A stretch of DNA of 64,000 nucleotides from Pukyongia sp. (GCA_030148705.1 JASBSY010000002.1:28784-92783), one strand, 5' to 3'; shown: positions 7,621-16,288, numbered from the stretch's first letter. Program-made: numbers and translations. The notes: generated by a model from the letters alone, not told the origin.

Positions 7621-10122
7621 TTAGTTCTCTACCTTTTTAACCTCCTTAATCACTTCAGTCTTTACTTCTTTCCCGGATTTAGGGGCTACTTCTTTCAGAG
7701 CATCGATCTTTGCCTGTACCTCTTCTTCGGTACCGGTAAAGGTGGTCTTTTCAGTAGTAGTTTCTCCGTTTTCGGTAGTTTCTATAGTTACATCGGCCGT
7801 GGTGATTTCACCGTCTACAGACATTTCAACCTTTACTTCTCTTGTTACCTGAGCTTTATCTGAAATCCATTCGTTATCCCCTTTGTCGGTTACAATAGTC
7901 TTGTTTCCATCGGCATCGATGAAATACATTTCGTCTGAAGTGTGTAGTGCTTCATCGGCAGAATGGTGACCTCCGGCCAGGATAGGTGCAATTACCAGCC
8001 CGATAAGACAGGTTAATTTAATAAGGATGTTCATGGATGGACCCGAAGTATCTTTAAAAGGATCTCCAACGGTATCGCCCGTAACAGCGGCCTTATGTGC
8101 TTCGCTGCCTTTATAGGTCATTTCACCGTCGATCATGACACCTGCTTCGAAGGATTTTTTGGCATTATCCCATGCGCCTCCGGCGTTGTTCTGGAAGATT
8201 GCCCACATTACACCACTTACACATACACCTGCCATATAACCTCCCAGCGGTTCGGCGCCAAAGATAAGGCCAACCAATACGGGAGTAATGATTGTAAGCA
8301 GTCCGGGTAATAGCATTTCTCTTAAAGCTGCCTGTGTTGAGATGTCAACACATTTTGCGTATTCAGGGGTTCCTGTACCTTCCATAATACCGGGAATCTC
8401 TTTAAACTGTCGTCTTACTTCCTGTACCATTTTCATGGCGGCTTTACCAACCGATTTCATCGCCATTGCAGAGAATACAACCGGGATCATACCTCCTACA
8501 AATAACATGGCCAGGACATCTGCCTTAAAGATGTTGATACCCGCTTCCAGTTCAGCAAGCGTAACAAAGGCCGCAAAAAGCGCCAGAGCCGTAAGTGCGG
8601 CTGAGGCAATAGCAAATCCCTTTCCAACTGCTGCTGTAGTATTTCCAACAGAATCCAGAATATCGGTACGCTGTCTTACCTGTGGATCAAGATCACTCAT
8701 CTCGGCAACACCACCGGCATTATCGGCAATTGGTCCGAACGCATCGATGGCAAGTTGCATTCCTGTTGTGGCCATCATGGCTGAAGCAGCAAGTGCTACT
8801 CCATAGAAACCTGCAAGTTCGTACGATCCGTAGATCGCTGCTGCGAACAGCAATACACTCCAGAAAGTCGATTTCATCCCCACAGCCAGACCTGCAATAA
8901 TATTGGTTGCGGCTCCTGTAGAGGAATTCTTTACTATATCCATAACCGGTTTTTTACCAAGACTGGTAAAGTATGCGGTTACAAAAGAAATAAGTGCTCC
9001 TACTGCAAGTCCTATCATACAGGAGTAGAACACATGCATGGCTGGAATTTCTAAATAGCCTTCCCCGAAAAACTTCATGTTCATGGTTTCAGGAAGCATC
9101 CAGTCTATCAGGAAATAACTGGCAATAAGGGTGAGAATAATCGCGGTCCAGTTACCCATATCCAGGGCTTTTTGCACCTCAGGTTCGCGCGCATCGTTAT
9201 TTTTTATCTTAACTATAAAAGTCCCGATAATAGATGCAAGCACTCCTACACCCGCAATTACAAGAGGCAGGAGTATAGGTCCCATATTATTAAAAGCGTC
9301 TTCAAACTGAACTCCCAAACTCATATCGCGGATCACGTAGTTACCCAATACCATAGAAGCAAGTACAGTTGCAACGTAAGAACCAAACAGGTCGGCTCCC
9401 ATTCCTGCAACATCACCTACATTATCACCCACGTTATCGGCAATTGTAGCCGGGTTACGTGGATCGTCCTCCGGAATTCCGGCCTCGACCTTTCCAACAA
9501 GATCGGCACCCACGTCGGCTGCCTTGGTGTATATTCCGCCACCTACTCTTGCGAACAAGGCAATACTTTCAGCTCCCAGGGAGAAGCCTGCAAGCGCTTC
9601 CAACACTACTGTCATATTATAATAGAAGGATTCGTCTTCGTTGCCCATGAACTGACCAACAAAAAACAAGAAGAACAAGCTAAGTCCCAATACGGCCAAT
9701 CCTGCAACTCCCAGTCCCATTACGGTACCTCCGCCAAATGATACCTTTAAGGCTTGCGGTAGGCTGGTTTTTGCCGCTTCTGCAGTTCGGGCATTTGCTT
9801 CTGTAGCGATTCGCATCCCGATGTTTCCTGCCAGGGCAGAGAAAATGGCACCAAAAATAAAGGCCGGAACGATCATCCAGCTTGTAGTTTCCACCTGGGT
9901 GGAGATAAAGTATAGCAATCCTGCGGCTACGATAGCAAAGATCAACAACAGACGGTATTCTGCATTTAGAAATGCAAGGGCACCCTCTTTAATACTTTTG
10001 GAAATAGACTGCATTCGTTCGCTACCTGCAGGCTGTTTTTTTACCCAGCTCATTTTTACAAGCATAAACAGTAAGCCCAGTACGGCTAAAGCGATTGGTA
10101 CATAGATAATGTTCTGTTCCAT
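7621..10122 (-). CDS. hppA: Membrane-bound K+-dependent pyrophosphatase with C-terminal extension
   Basis: 833-residue ion-pumping pyrophosphatase that couples PPi hydrolysis to cation export across the inner membrane. Signatures: [52 protein letters not shown] and [15 protein letters not shown]. In the K+-determining position the sequence reads [10 protein letters not shown] (Ala rather than Lys), the K+-dependent form. The ion-gate Glu is in helix 5 (LGAESIALF) while helix 6 has LFGSY; from family knowledge this pattern belongs to K+-dependent H+ pumps of the Flavobacterium type rather than Na+ pumps. The last 115 residues after the final membrane helix are a hydrophilic, Glu/Thr/Lys-rich extension absent from ordinary members. 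A -7 box lies at 10165-10172. Confidence 0.96.
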   Translation of the reverse strand: MEQNIIYVPIALAVLGLLFMLVKMSWVKKQPAGSERMQSISKSIKEGALAFLNAEYRLLLIFAIVAAGLLYFISTQVETTSWMIVPAFIFGAIFSALAGNIGMRIATEANARTAEAAKTSLPQALKVSFGGGTVMGLGVAGLAVLGLSLFFLFFVGQFMGNEDESFYYNMTVVLEALAGFSLGAESIALFARVGGGIYTKAADVGADLVGKVEAGIPEDDPRNPATIADNVGDNVGDVAGMGADLFGSYVATVLASMVLGNYVIRDMSLGVQFEDAFNNMGPILLPLVIAGVGVLASIIGTFIVKIKNNDAREPEVQKALDMGNWTAIILTLIASYFLIDWMLPETMNMKFFGEGYLEIPAMHVFYSCMIGLAVGALISFVTAYFTSLGKKPVMDIVKNSSTGAATNIIAGLAVGMKSTFWSVLLFAAAIYGSYELAGFYGVALAASAMMATTGMQLAIDAFGPIADNAGGVAEMSDLDPQVRQRTDILDSVGNTTAAVGKGFAIASAALTALALFAAFVTLAELEAGINIFKADVLAMLFVGGMIPVVFSAMAMKSVGKAAMKMVQEVRRQFKEIPGIMEGTGTPEYAKCVDISTQAALREMLLPGLLTIITPVLVGLIFGAEPLGGYMAGVCVSGVMWAIFQNNAGGAWDNAKKSFEAGVMIDGEMTYKGSEAHKAAVTGDTVGDPFKDTSGPSMNILIKLTCLIGLVIAPILAGGHHSADEALHTSDEMYFIDADGNKTIVTDKGDNEWISDKAQVTREVKVEMSVDGEITTADVTIETTENGETTTEKTTFTGTEEEVQAKIDALKEVAPKSGKEVKTEVIKEVKKVEN

Positions 10123-10164
10123 TATAGTTTATTTAGTTAAAAGATGTGTTCTTTTTAGCGGTTG

Positions 10165-10172
10165 CAAAAGTA
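10165..10172 (-). promoter_or_regulatory. -7 promoter box of hppA
   Basis: TACTTTTG on the minus strand, matching the Bacteroidota -7 consensus TAnnTTTG, followed by CAACC and about 42 bases before the ATG. No clear TTG at the -33 position. Confidence 0.55.
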
Positions 10173-10210
10173 AGAAAATTTTCGGGGGTAGTGTGAATAA
10201 AATATTCTGA

Positions 10211-10242
10211 AATTAAAACGAAAACCCAAATTGAATGGTCAC
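10211..10242. repeat. Diverged copy of the 3' end of the DUF5686 gene
   Basis: 32 bases that match 10696-10727 at 28 positions in the same orientation. Read leftward, both copies end in codons for FGFSF and a TAA, the outer-membrane beta-barrel terminus; this left copy reads VTIQFGFSF-stop but an in-frame stop lies about 14 codons before that TAA, so it is not part of a gene. The two copies flank the palindrome-GIY-YIG-palindrome unit as direct repeats. Either a duplicated target or a relic of gene duplication. Confidence 0.6.
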
Positions 10243-10282
10243 TTCGATACATTTCTCATTTCATTCGAAACACTCAGTGACC
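10237..10282 (-). repeat. Left REP-like palindrome
   Basis: 46-base imperfect palindrome closed by GGTCACT/AGTGACC (7 pairs). Read on the minus strand it contains CTGAGTG after the 5' arm and TGTATCGAAG before the 3' arm, both shared with the copy at 10650-10693. It begins 6 bases beyond the stop codon of the GIY-YIG gene. Confidence 0.65.
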
Positions 10283-10287
10283 GGAAA

Positions 10288-10581
10288 TTAGAATTTCCTT
10301 AAAATTTTTTTCGCCAATTGTGGAAGTTCTTTTATTTGGCCATTTATCAATGCTTGTTTTTTCTTTCTGGTCCAACCTTGAATTTGTTTTTCCCTATAAT
10401 ACGCATGACTAATACGATCGTAAGCTTCGAAATATATCAACTCAACAGGAAGACGGATGGAAGTATACCCTGAGCCACAACCAGCTTGATGTTCCTTGAA
10501 TCTCCATATTAAATTGATGGTACTGCCCGTATAATATGTACCATCTTCACACCGTAAAATATACATATATCCTCCAGTCAT
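10288..10581 (-). CDS. Small GIY-YIG nuclease domain protein
   Basis: 97-residue single-domain protein of the UPF0213/YhbQ-like GIY-YIG class. Visible motifs: the GIY-YIG pair as MYILRC and YYTGST, the catalytic Arg in WRFKEHQAGCGSGYTS, the Glu/Arg region ELIYFEAYD and YYREKQIQGWTRKKKQALI. Such proteins cut DNA, but the role of the stand-alone bacterial class is poorly defined. The start is the first ATG, giving MTGGYMYIL; the second Met (residue 6) would also keep the motif. The gene is bracketed by two inverted palindromic repeats and lies between hppA and the DUF5686 gene, which are otherwise unrelated, so it looks like a later insertion. Confidence 0.88.
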   Translation of the reverse strand: MTGGYMYILRCEDGTYYTGSTINLIWRFKEHQAGCGSGYTSIRLPVELIYFEAYDRISHAYYREKQIQGWTRKKKQALINGQIKELPQLAKKILRKF

Positions 10582-10649
10582 CTTGTATAAAAGATTAACG
10601 GGAGCTAGAAGAAATAAAGATAATTCATAGTAAGATTAAAGCAAATCTC

Positions 10650-10693
10650 GGTGGCTGAGTGATTTTCCCCTGGAAAATTGTATCGAAGCCACT
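10650..10693 (+). repeat. Right REP-like palindrome
   Basis: Imperfect palindrome with outer stem GTGGCT/AGCCAC and a separate inner hairpin ATTTTCC-CCT-GGAAAAT. It shares CTGAGTG and TGTATCGAAG with the left copy but in the opposite chromosomal orientation. The outer stem differs from the left copy at two pairs, and both sides changed together (GTCACT/AGTGAC against GTGGCT/AGCCAC), so pairing is kept. Confidence 0.65.
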
Positions 10694-10697
10694 TTAA

Positions 10698-13175
10698 TTA
10701 AAACGAAAACCCGAATTCACCGGTCACACCGAATTGGCGCGCTTCTGGATTGTTAAGGTAGTTGCCGCGAAAATTGAAATCGATTCGGAAGATTCGGAAG
10801 ATGTTCCCTACACCCACGCTCCATTCCCAGTAAACGTCTTCGGGAGCCCTGTATACCAGATTGGAAGCGTTTAATGCGATATTATCCTCACTGATACTCC
10901 CGTAAATCGCCCTGAATCCTACAATTTCCCGTAGATCCAGGTTCCGTAGAACAGGGATTCGGGAAAATATCCTGCCTCCAAAATTATGTTGTAGATGCAA
11001 ACTGGTGTAAGTGTCAGTTACAAACTCGTAAAAATCCAGATTGGTGAAGGTGTTGTAAATACTGAAGAGTGTCTGATTTCCCGGTACAGGGCTCAAAAGT
11101 CCCAGGGGAACCGGGTCGAAGATCCTACCGGCTTCCACCGTGCTCCATAACCTGCCCAGGCCACCGATATTCCACGGCTGACTATAAAGTGCCTGTATTT
11201 TGGTATACTGGAAATCCCCGCCCAATACGTCCTTTAAGCCATAGGTATACCCCAGATAAAAGGACGGATAATCCCCATCGTTAATAATTGTTCTTTCCAC
11301 GCCATAGCCGGAAGTCTTTTTACGCGGAGTATAGAATACACCCAGTTCTATCTCAGGCTGGGCAATCTCGGATTGTACCACGCCATTTTCGTCGAAATAA
11401 TTGAGGCTAAACGTATCGGTGGCAGATTTCAGCGTTCGGTACGATCCGGTGAGACGAAATATCAATTGTTTTACAGGTTCAATCTCGAAACCTGCCGTAC
11501 TCAGGTTTATGCGGGTTAAGCGGTCGTTGGCCCCAACGGAGATAAGGGAAGAAGATGCCAGGTTCCTCCCTAACACATCATTACTGCTGGTTAGACTGGC
11601 ACCGGTTTGTTCCACATCCCGTCGATTCCCGCCAAATACGATGAGTCGTGATTTACGATCCAATAACCATTTTCCCGACACCCCGTATTTAAACCGATCG
11701 TCCCTGAATCCATACGCCCCAAAGACTTCAATACGCCAGGGATCGTTCTGACTGAAATATGTCCGTCCGCCCAATCGAATCCGCAAGCCTTCAGCCTCAT
11801 TAAAACCGAAAATGGAGAACACCGGCCCCACGTCGATATTTCCAACCTCATAGTACCCTGAGGCAAGGGTGGCACCAATATTATAGAGGGATTTAAATCG
11901 GGGGATGGTGGTTAAGGTATCCAGCATTTTATACACCCCTGTCTCGTCCTTACTCAGCTTCTCCATCCGCCGTTCCTGCCAAAACTCATCGGGCCTGTTG
12001 TAGATTTCATAGGCATAGGGGTCTGTTTGTTCGGAATAGAATTGCTTGTCCTTCTCTATATCAAAGCGGTAATTATCGTACAGCGTGGTGCGCTTCCCGT
12101 AGATTCCCCTGGCTCCTTCTTTTTTTCTGAAGCTGAAATCACTTAAAAAGTAATCCCGGGTGATAAGAAAGATGGAATCGTTCAATACGTCGAACTCCTG
12201 TTCTATATATACTTCACGAACCCAGTTCAGGTTTGCACTCTTGGATGCCTGAAGATTGATTTCCTTGATTGCCCAGGTGCTGTCATTTACCCAGAAATCA
12301 CCTTTAAAAGTGAGCTCGTTCTTCCGTCTCGGATAATATACGATGTTGTAACACCATTTGTTATCCCTGAACGCACTGTCTAATAGCACATAATTGTAAA
12401 CGTCTATACCGGTTGTTGACAGCGGACTGGTAAAAGCCTTATCGAAGAACTTAAGATAATTCTCATAGATGTCGTATTCCTTATACAGGTCTTTCACAAA
12501 AGCGATGAGCGATTGGTTATTCTGAAAGCCCGAATTCTTGTTCCCTTCAAGAATCTCTTTTTGCTCATTCAGGATATTATCTCCATATACCTTGCTGAAG
12601 GCTTCGTTTATAAAAATCGGGAGGTAGCTGTTTCCTGTGATGTTGGAGGTATCTATCTGCTCCCATATAAATTCCATTCCTTTGAAAACCTTGCTTTTAA
12701 TAAGGCCGGAATCTATAGTATTGAGGTCGAATTCCAGTTTTTCATATTTGTCGTATGCGTATTGATCGAACTTCTTTACCCCGTTCTCGCGTCGGTTTTC
12801 CCATATCTTGCGGAGGATGTCTAGGGCGGGATTGTCTGTTTTGGATGTTTTTCCACTATAGACAACAACTTCGTCCAGGGCTGCGGCTTCTTCTTTCAGT
12901 ACAACTGTAAGATTGTAGGTAGTGCGTTTTGCGAGTTCGACGGTATTCACTTCGTAGCCCACGAATGAAACCCAGATGGCTTTGTGATTTTCATCGCTTT
13001 CCAGGTAAAACCTACCTTCCTCGTTGGTGATGGTACCTTCATTAGAATCTTGAAAGATTACGTTCGCGAAGGCTACGGGTTCTCCGGATTCATCATTAAC
13101 CACCCCGCTAACCTTAGTCTGCGCCAAAGCAAAAGATGTTATAAGCAAAACGGTAACGAGTAAGAGTTGCCTCAT
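10698..13175 (-). CDS. DUF5686 outer-membrane protein with carboxypeptidase-like domain
   Basis: 825 residues from the ATG at 13175; the frame runs 21 codons further upstream, but MRQLLLVTVLLITSFALAQ is a clean signal peptide starting at this ATG. Residues about 20-105 form a carboxypeptidase-D-regulatory-like beta-sandwich (VSGVVNDESGEPVAFANVIFQ), as at the front of TonB-dependent receptors. The remainder is DUF5686, ending in a beta-barrel of alternating aromatic strands that finishes with GEFGFSF, a typical outer-membrane signal. There is no TonB plug domain, so it is not a SusC-type transporter. Function unknown; abundant in Bacteroidota. Its last codons are duplicated at 10211-10242. Confidence 0.9.
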   Translation of the reverse strand: MRQLLLVTVLLITSFALAQTKVSGVVNDESGEPVAFANVIFQDSNEGTITNEEGRFYLESDENHKAIWVSFVGYEVNTVELAKRTTYNLTVVLKEEAAALDEVVVYSGKTSKTDNPALDILRKIWENRRENGVKKFDQYAYDKYEKLEFDLNTIDSGLIKSKVFKGMEFIWEQIDTSNITGNSYLPIFINEAFSKVYGDNILNEQKEILEGNKNSGFQNNQSLIAFVKDLYKEYDIYENYLKFFDKAFTSPLSTTGIDVYNYVLLDSAFRDNKWCYNIVYYPRRKNELTFKGDFWVNDSTWAIKEINLQASKSANLNWVREVYIEQEFDVLNDSIFLITRDYFLSDFSFRKKEGARGIYGKRTTLYDNYRFDIEKDKQFYSEQTDPYAYEIYNRPDEFWQERRMEKLSKDETGVYKMLDTLTTIPRFKSLYNIGATLASGYYEVGNIDVGPVFSIFGFNEAEGLRIRLGGRTYFSQNDPWRIEVFGAYGFRDDRFKYGVSGKWLLDRKSRLIVFGGNRRDVEQTGASLTSSNDVLGRNLASSSLISVGANDRLTRINLSTAGFEIEPVKQLIFRLTGSYRTLKSATDTFSLNYFDENGVVQSEIAQPEIELGVFYTPRKKTSGYGVERTIINDGDYPSFYLGYTYGLKDVLGGDFQYTKIQALYSQPWNIGGLGRLWSTVEAGRIFDPVPLGLLSPVPGNQTLFSIYNTFTNLDFYEFVTDTYTSLHLQHNFGGRIFSRIPVLRNLDLREIVGFRAIYGSISEDNIALNASNLVYRAPEDVYWEWSVGVGNIFRIFRIDFNFRGNYLNNPEARQFGVTGEFGFSF

Positions 13176-13322
13176 AAGCAGGTAACGAATTGGAACAGAA
13201 TAAATTTTAACGCTTCGAAAAGCTCCGCAAATAAACAATAAATCTTAAAAAAGAAAATTTAAATAAATCACAATTCTAAGAAATCCTCGAAAAAGTATCC
13301 TAATAAAGGGGTGCGATATGCC

Positions 13323-14300
13323 TTATTTATACATCACTTTCTTCACCGCCTTTACTACATCATCGCTATTCGGAAGCCACTGTTCAAGCAGTACCGGGGA
13401 ATAAGGCGCGGGTGTATCGGCAGTATTGAGCTTAACTATGGGAGCATCCAGGTAATCGAAAGCCTGACTCTGCACCTGGTAAGTGATTTCGGTGGCCACG
13501 TTGCCAAAGGGCCAGGCCTCTTCAAGAATGACCAGTCGGTTAGTCTTCTTTACAGAATCGATTATGGTTTTGTGGTCCATAGGGCGAACCGTGCGCAAAT
13601 CGATGATCTCACAACTGATACCTTCCGAAGCAAGTTCCTCGGCAGCCTTATACGCTTCCTTGATGATCTTTCCGAAAGATACGATGGTAACGTCGCTGCC
13701 CTTTCTCTTAATTTCCGCCACCCCTATAGGTATTAAATATTCTCCTTCGGGAACCTCTCCTTTATCACCGTACATCTGCTCACTTTCCATAAAGATCACC
13801 GGATCGTCATCGCGAATGGAACTTTTTAAAAGGCCTTTGGCATCGGCAGGATTACTGGGCACCACAACTTTTAAGCCGGGGCAATTGGCATACCAGCTTT
13901 CGAAAGCCTGGGAATGCGTGGCAGCTAGCTGACCGGCTGAAGCGGTTGGCCCCCTGAAGACAATTGGAATGTTTATTTGTCCACCACTCATCTGTCGCAT
14001 TTTTGCCGCGTTATTGATGATCTGATCGATTCCAACCAATGAGAAATTAAAGGTCATGAATTCGATGATCGGTCGGTTACCATTCATGGCACTGCCCACA
14101 CCAATTCCGCTAAACCCAAGTTCAGAGATGGGAGTATCTATAATTCGTCTTGGACCGAATTCATCCAGCATTCCCTTACTGGCTTTATAAGCACCATTGT
14201 ACTCTGCTACCTCTTCACCCATCAGGTAAATAGTCTCGTCACGGCGCATCTCTTCGCTCATGGCTTCCTGTATTGCCTCCCGAAATTGGATTGTCTTCAT
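13323..14300 (-). CDS. pdhB: Pyruvate dehydrogenase E1 component, beta subunit
   Basis: 325-residue beta subunit of the thiamine-diphosphate 2-oxo acid dehydrogenase E1 heterotetramer, which decarboxylates pyruvate and feeds the lipoyl E2. Seen: the start MKTIQFREAIQEAMSEEMRRD, the ThDP-contacting GEEVAEYNGAYK, FRGPTASAGQLAATHSQAFE and the C-terminal IDLRTVRPMDHKTI and LNTADTPAPYSP. The family resemblance is to pyruvate rather than branched-chain enzymes, though this is not certain. No E1 alpha, E2 or E3 gene is adjacent, so the complex is assembled from scattered genes. Divergently transcribed from etfB, sharing a 211-base regulatory region. Confidence 0.93.
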   Translation of the reverse strand: MKTIQFREAIQEAMSEEMRRDETIYLMGEEVAEYNGAYKASKGMLDEFGPRRIIDTPISELGFSGIGVGSAMNGNRPIIEFMTFNFSLVGIDQIINNAAKMRQMSGGQINIPIVFRGPTASAGQLAATHSQAFESWYANCPGLKVVVPSNPADAKGLLKSSIRDDDPVIFMESEQMYGDKGEVPEGEYLIPIGVAEIKRKGSDVTIVSFGKIIKEAYKAAEELASEGISCEIIDLRTVRPMDHKTIIDSVKKTNRLVILEEAWPFGNVATEITYQVQSQAFDYLDAPIVKLNTADTPAPYSPVLLEQWLPNSDDVVKAVKKVMYK

Positions 14301-14337
14301 ATAAAGGGTAATTTATTCCGCTGAAAAATCAGAAACA

Positions 14338-14345
14338 CAAAAATA
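14338..14345 (-). promoter_or_regulatory. -7 promoter box of pdhB
   Basis: TATTTTTG on the minus strand, 38 bases upstream of the pdhB ATG; matches TAnnTTTG. Confidence 0.5.
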
Positions 14346-14399
14346 ACAGTATTATAAAAGACAGGAAACTATTTCCCTCTTTTGTTGTTAATTTTTTTC

Positions 14400-14413
14400 C
14401 TATGCGTGCATAG
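14400..14413. promoter_or_regulatory. Palindrome between pdhB and etfB, possible operator
   Basis: CTATGCGTGCATAG: 6-base arms CTATGC/GCATAG around GT, with an AT-rich 3' flank. It lies midway in the divergent pdhB-etfB intergenic region, about 60 bases upstream of the etfB -7 box, a plausible site for a dimeric regulator. The regulator is not identified. Confidence 0.4.
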
Positions 14414-14456
14414 TATTTTTATGAATATAATCGTATCTTCGTAGCTTCATTTTTAG

Positions 14457-14480
14457 ACGGTATTTTAAACCGTATATTTG
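14457..14480 (+). promoter_or_regulatory. etfB promoter with overlapping inverted repeat
   Basis: Perfect -7 box TATATTTG at 14473-14480, about 31 bases before the ATG. An inverted repeat ACGGT-N7-ACCGT (14457-14473) runs directly into the box, so a protein bound there would block the promoter. A weaker box TATCTTCG lies at 14434-14441. Confidence 0.55.
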
Positions 14481-14511
14481 CCGAAATTTTACATTTTTAA
14501 TATTCAGCTTT

Positions 14512-15252
14512 ATGAAAATAGCAGTGTGCATTAGTCACGTTCCGGATACAACATCAAAGATCAATTTTACAGATGGCGATTCCAGTTTCGATACCAATGG
14601 AGTCCAGTTTGTTATCAATCCAAACGATGAATTCGGACTTACCCGGGCTATGTGGTTTAAAGAAAAGCAAGGAGCAACCGTTCACGTTTTAAACGTAGGA
14701 GGGCCTGAAACCGAACCTACCCTTAGAAAAGCCCTGGCCATTGGGGCCGATGAGGCAATTAGGATAAATACAGCGGCTACCGACGGGTTTTCGGTAGCTA
14801 AACAACTGGCTCATGTGGTTAAAGAAGGAGGATACGACCTGGTTATTGGCGGGCGCGAGTCCATCGACTATAACGGGGGTATGGTACCCGGCATGATCGC
14901 AAAGATGAACGGGCTAAACTTTGTAAACACCTGTATAGGCCTGGAAATAGAAGGTAACGAAGCTATGGCCGTACGCGAGATAGACGGAGGAAAAGAAACC
15001 ATTAAAACTTCTTTGCCGCTGGTGATCGGCGGGCAAAAAGGCCTTGTGGCCGAAAGCGACCTTAGAATTCCAAATATGCGAGGCATTATGCAGGCCAGGT
15101 CCAAACCGTTAACGGTAAAAGAGGCTGTAGATGCTTCACCCGAAACGGAATCGGTAAAATTCGAAAAACCGGCAGCAAAGGGTGCCGTTAAGCTGGTGGA
15201 TAACGTTGATGAACTGATTGACCTGCTGCACAACGAAGCTAAAGTTATTTAA
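14512..15252 (+). CDS. etfB: Electron transfer flavoprotein beta subunit
   Basis: 246 residues, normal for EtfB. The ETF heterodimer carries electrons from acyl-CoA and related dehydrogenases to ETF-quinone oxidoreductase. Seen: MKIAVCISHVPDTTSKINF at the start, the nucleotide-binding core ALAIGADEAIRI, the GGRESIDYNGGMVPGMIA loop and the ETF signature region VREIDGGKETIKTSLPLVIG. Followed after 76 bases by etfA, so the two subunits are made from one transcript. It has its own promoter with a nearby palindrome; the link to fatty-acid or amino-acid oxidation is known for the family, not shown here. Confidence 0.97.
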   Translation: MKIAVCISHVPDTTSKINFTDGDSSFDTNGVQFVINPNDEFGLTRAMWFKEKQGATVHVLNVGGPETEPTLRKALAIGADEAIRINTAATDGFSVAKQLAHVVKEGGYDLVIGGRESIDYNGGMVPGMIAKMNGLNFVNTCIGLEIEGNEAMAVREIDGGKETIKTSLPLVIGGQKGLVAESDLRIPNMRGIMQARSKPLTVKEAVDASPETESVKFEKPAAKGAVKLVDNVDELIDLLHNEAKVI

Positions 15253-15328
15253 TACAAGGATTGTTGAATCATGCGATATTTAAGTTGCAGTTCAACCTAC
15301 AAACAAAAAATTAAAGTCTAGAAAAGTT

Positions 15329-16288
15329 ATGGTATTAGTATATACTGAATCGGAAGAAGGAAAATTAAAAAAAATCGCCCTGGAAGCGGTTTCATACGCC
15401 AAAGGCATAGCCGATGCCATGGGCGGCAGTGTTACAGCTGTAGCTGTCAACACAAGTGACACCAGTGAATTGGGTAAATACGGTGCATCCAAAGTCCTGC
15501 AAGTGTCAAATTCGGAACTCGATACGTTTAAGGCGGAAACATTTGCAGATATAATATCACAGGCGGCAAAGGCGGAAGGCGCCAAAGTCGTAGTGCTCTC
15601 CTCAAGCGCAAACAGTAAGTTTATTGCACCCCTGGTAGCCGTGAACCTCGAAGCCGGTTATGTCCCCAATGTGGTGGAACTTCCCCAAAGTACCGACCCG
15701 TTTAAATTAAAACATACAGTCTTTACCAACAAGGCTTTTGCAATCACCCAGGTCAATACCGAGGTAAAGGTGATTGGGCTTGGGAAGAACTCCTACGGGC
15801 TTAAGGAAAACGAAACTCCGCTCACCACCGAAACTTTCTCCCCCAATATTTCAGGTTCGGGAGCCGAAGTGGTTTCTATCGATAAAGCCACAGACACCGT
15901 TACTATTGCAGATGCCGAAATCGTTGTTTCCGGAGGAAGAGGTTTAAAAGGCCCTGAGAATTGGGGTATGATAGAAGAGCTTGCATCGGTGCTTGGCGCT
16001 GCCACAGCCTGTTCAAAGCCGGTTAGCGATATGGGCTGGAGACCGCACAGCGAGCATGTTGGACAGACCGGAAAACCAGTGGCTTCCAACCTGTATATCG
16101 CCATTGGGATCTCGGGAGCAATACAACATCTGGCAGGGATAAACGCTTCAAAAGTAAAAGTGGTGATCAATAACGATCCCGAGGCGCCATTCTTTAAAGC
16201 TGCCGATTATGGAATCGTTGGAGATGCCTTCGAAGTAGTCCCGCAACTCACGGAAAAATTAAAAGCGTTTAAAGCACAAAACGCATAA
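15329..16288 (+). CDS. etfA: Electron transfer flavoprotein alpha subunit
   Basis: 319 residues, the FAD-carrying subunit of ETF. The N-terminal half is the ETF alpha/beta domain; the C-terminal half is the FAD-binding domain with VVSGGRGLKGPENWGMIEEL, the SRPVSD-type loop as CSKPVSDMGW, HSEHVGQTGKPVAS and the signature YIAIGISGAIQHLAGI followed by VVINNDPEAPFFKAADYGIVGD. All FAD-contacting motifs look intact. It follows etfB and is followed 89 bases later by the bifunctional-nuclease-like gene, which may have its own promoter. Confidence 0.97.
   Translation: MVLVYTESEEGKLKKIALEAVSYAKGIADAMGGSVTAVAVNTSDTSELGKYGASKVLQVSNSELDTFKAETFADIISQAAKAEGAKVVVLSSSANSKFIAPLVAVNLEAGYVPNVVELPQSTDPFKLKHTVFTNKAFAITQVNTEVKVIGLGKNSYGLKENETPLTTETFSPNISGSGAEVVSIDKATDTVTIADAEIVVSGGRGLKGPENWGMIEELASVLGAATACSKPVSDMGWRPHSEHVGQTGKPVASNLYIAIGISGAIQHLAGINASKVKVVINNDPEAPFFKAADYGIVGDAFEVVPQLTEKLKAFKAQNA

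Larger units (their letters stand above)
10237..10693. mobile_element. Possible GIY-YIG mini-element bounded by inverted palindromes
   Basis: Inferred composite unit: left palindrome (10237-10282), GIY-YIG gene on the minus strand, right palindrome (10650-10693). The palindromes are copies of one family in opposite orientation, and direct repeats of the neighbouring gene's tail lie just outside both. The layout looks like an insertion next to a stop codon that left the host gene intact. No transposase is present; mobility would have to come from the GIY-YIG nuclease or from enzymes elsewhere. Mobility is a hypothesis; the arrangement is seen directly. Confidence 0.4.

Noticed and set aside
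7621..7968. Frameshift or fused separate gene as the cause of the hppA tail
   Set aside because: The frame is continuous from the last helix, with consistent codon use and a terminator right after the stop.
8288..8806. 172-codon plus-strand frame inside hppA
   Set aside because: Mirror of the hppA codon pattern; no recognisable protein features.
9172..9741. 189-codon plus-strand frame inside hppA
   Set aside because: Opposite to a conserved gene with intact motifs; Cys/His/Ser-rich composition without a family; antisense shadow.
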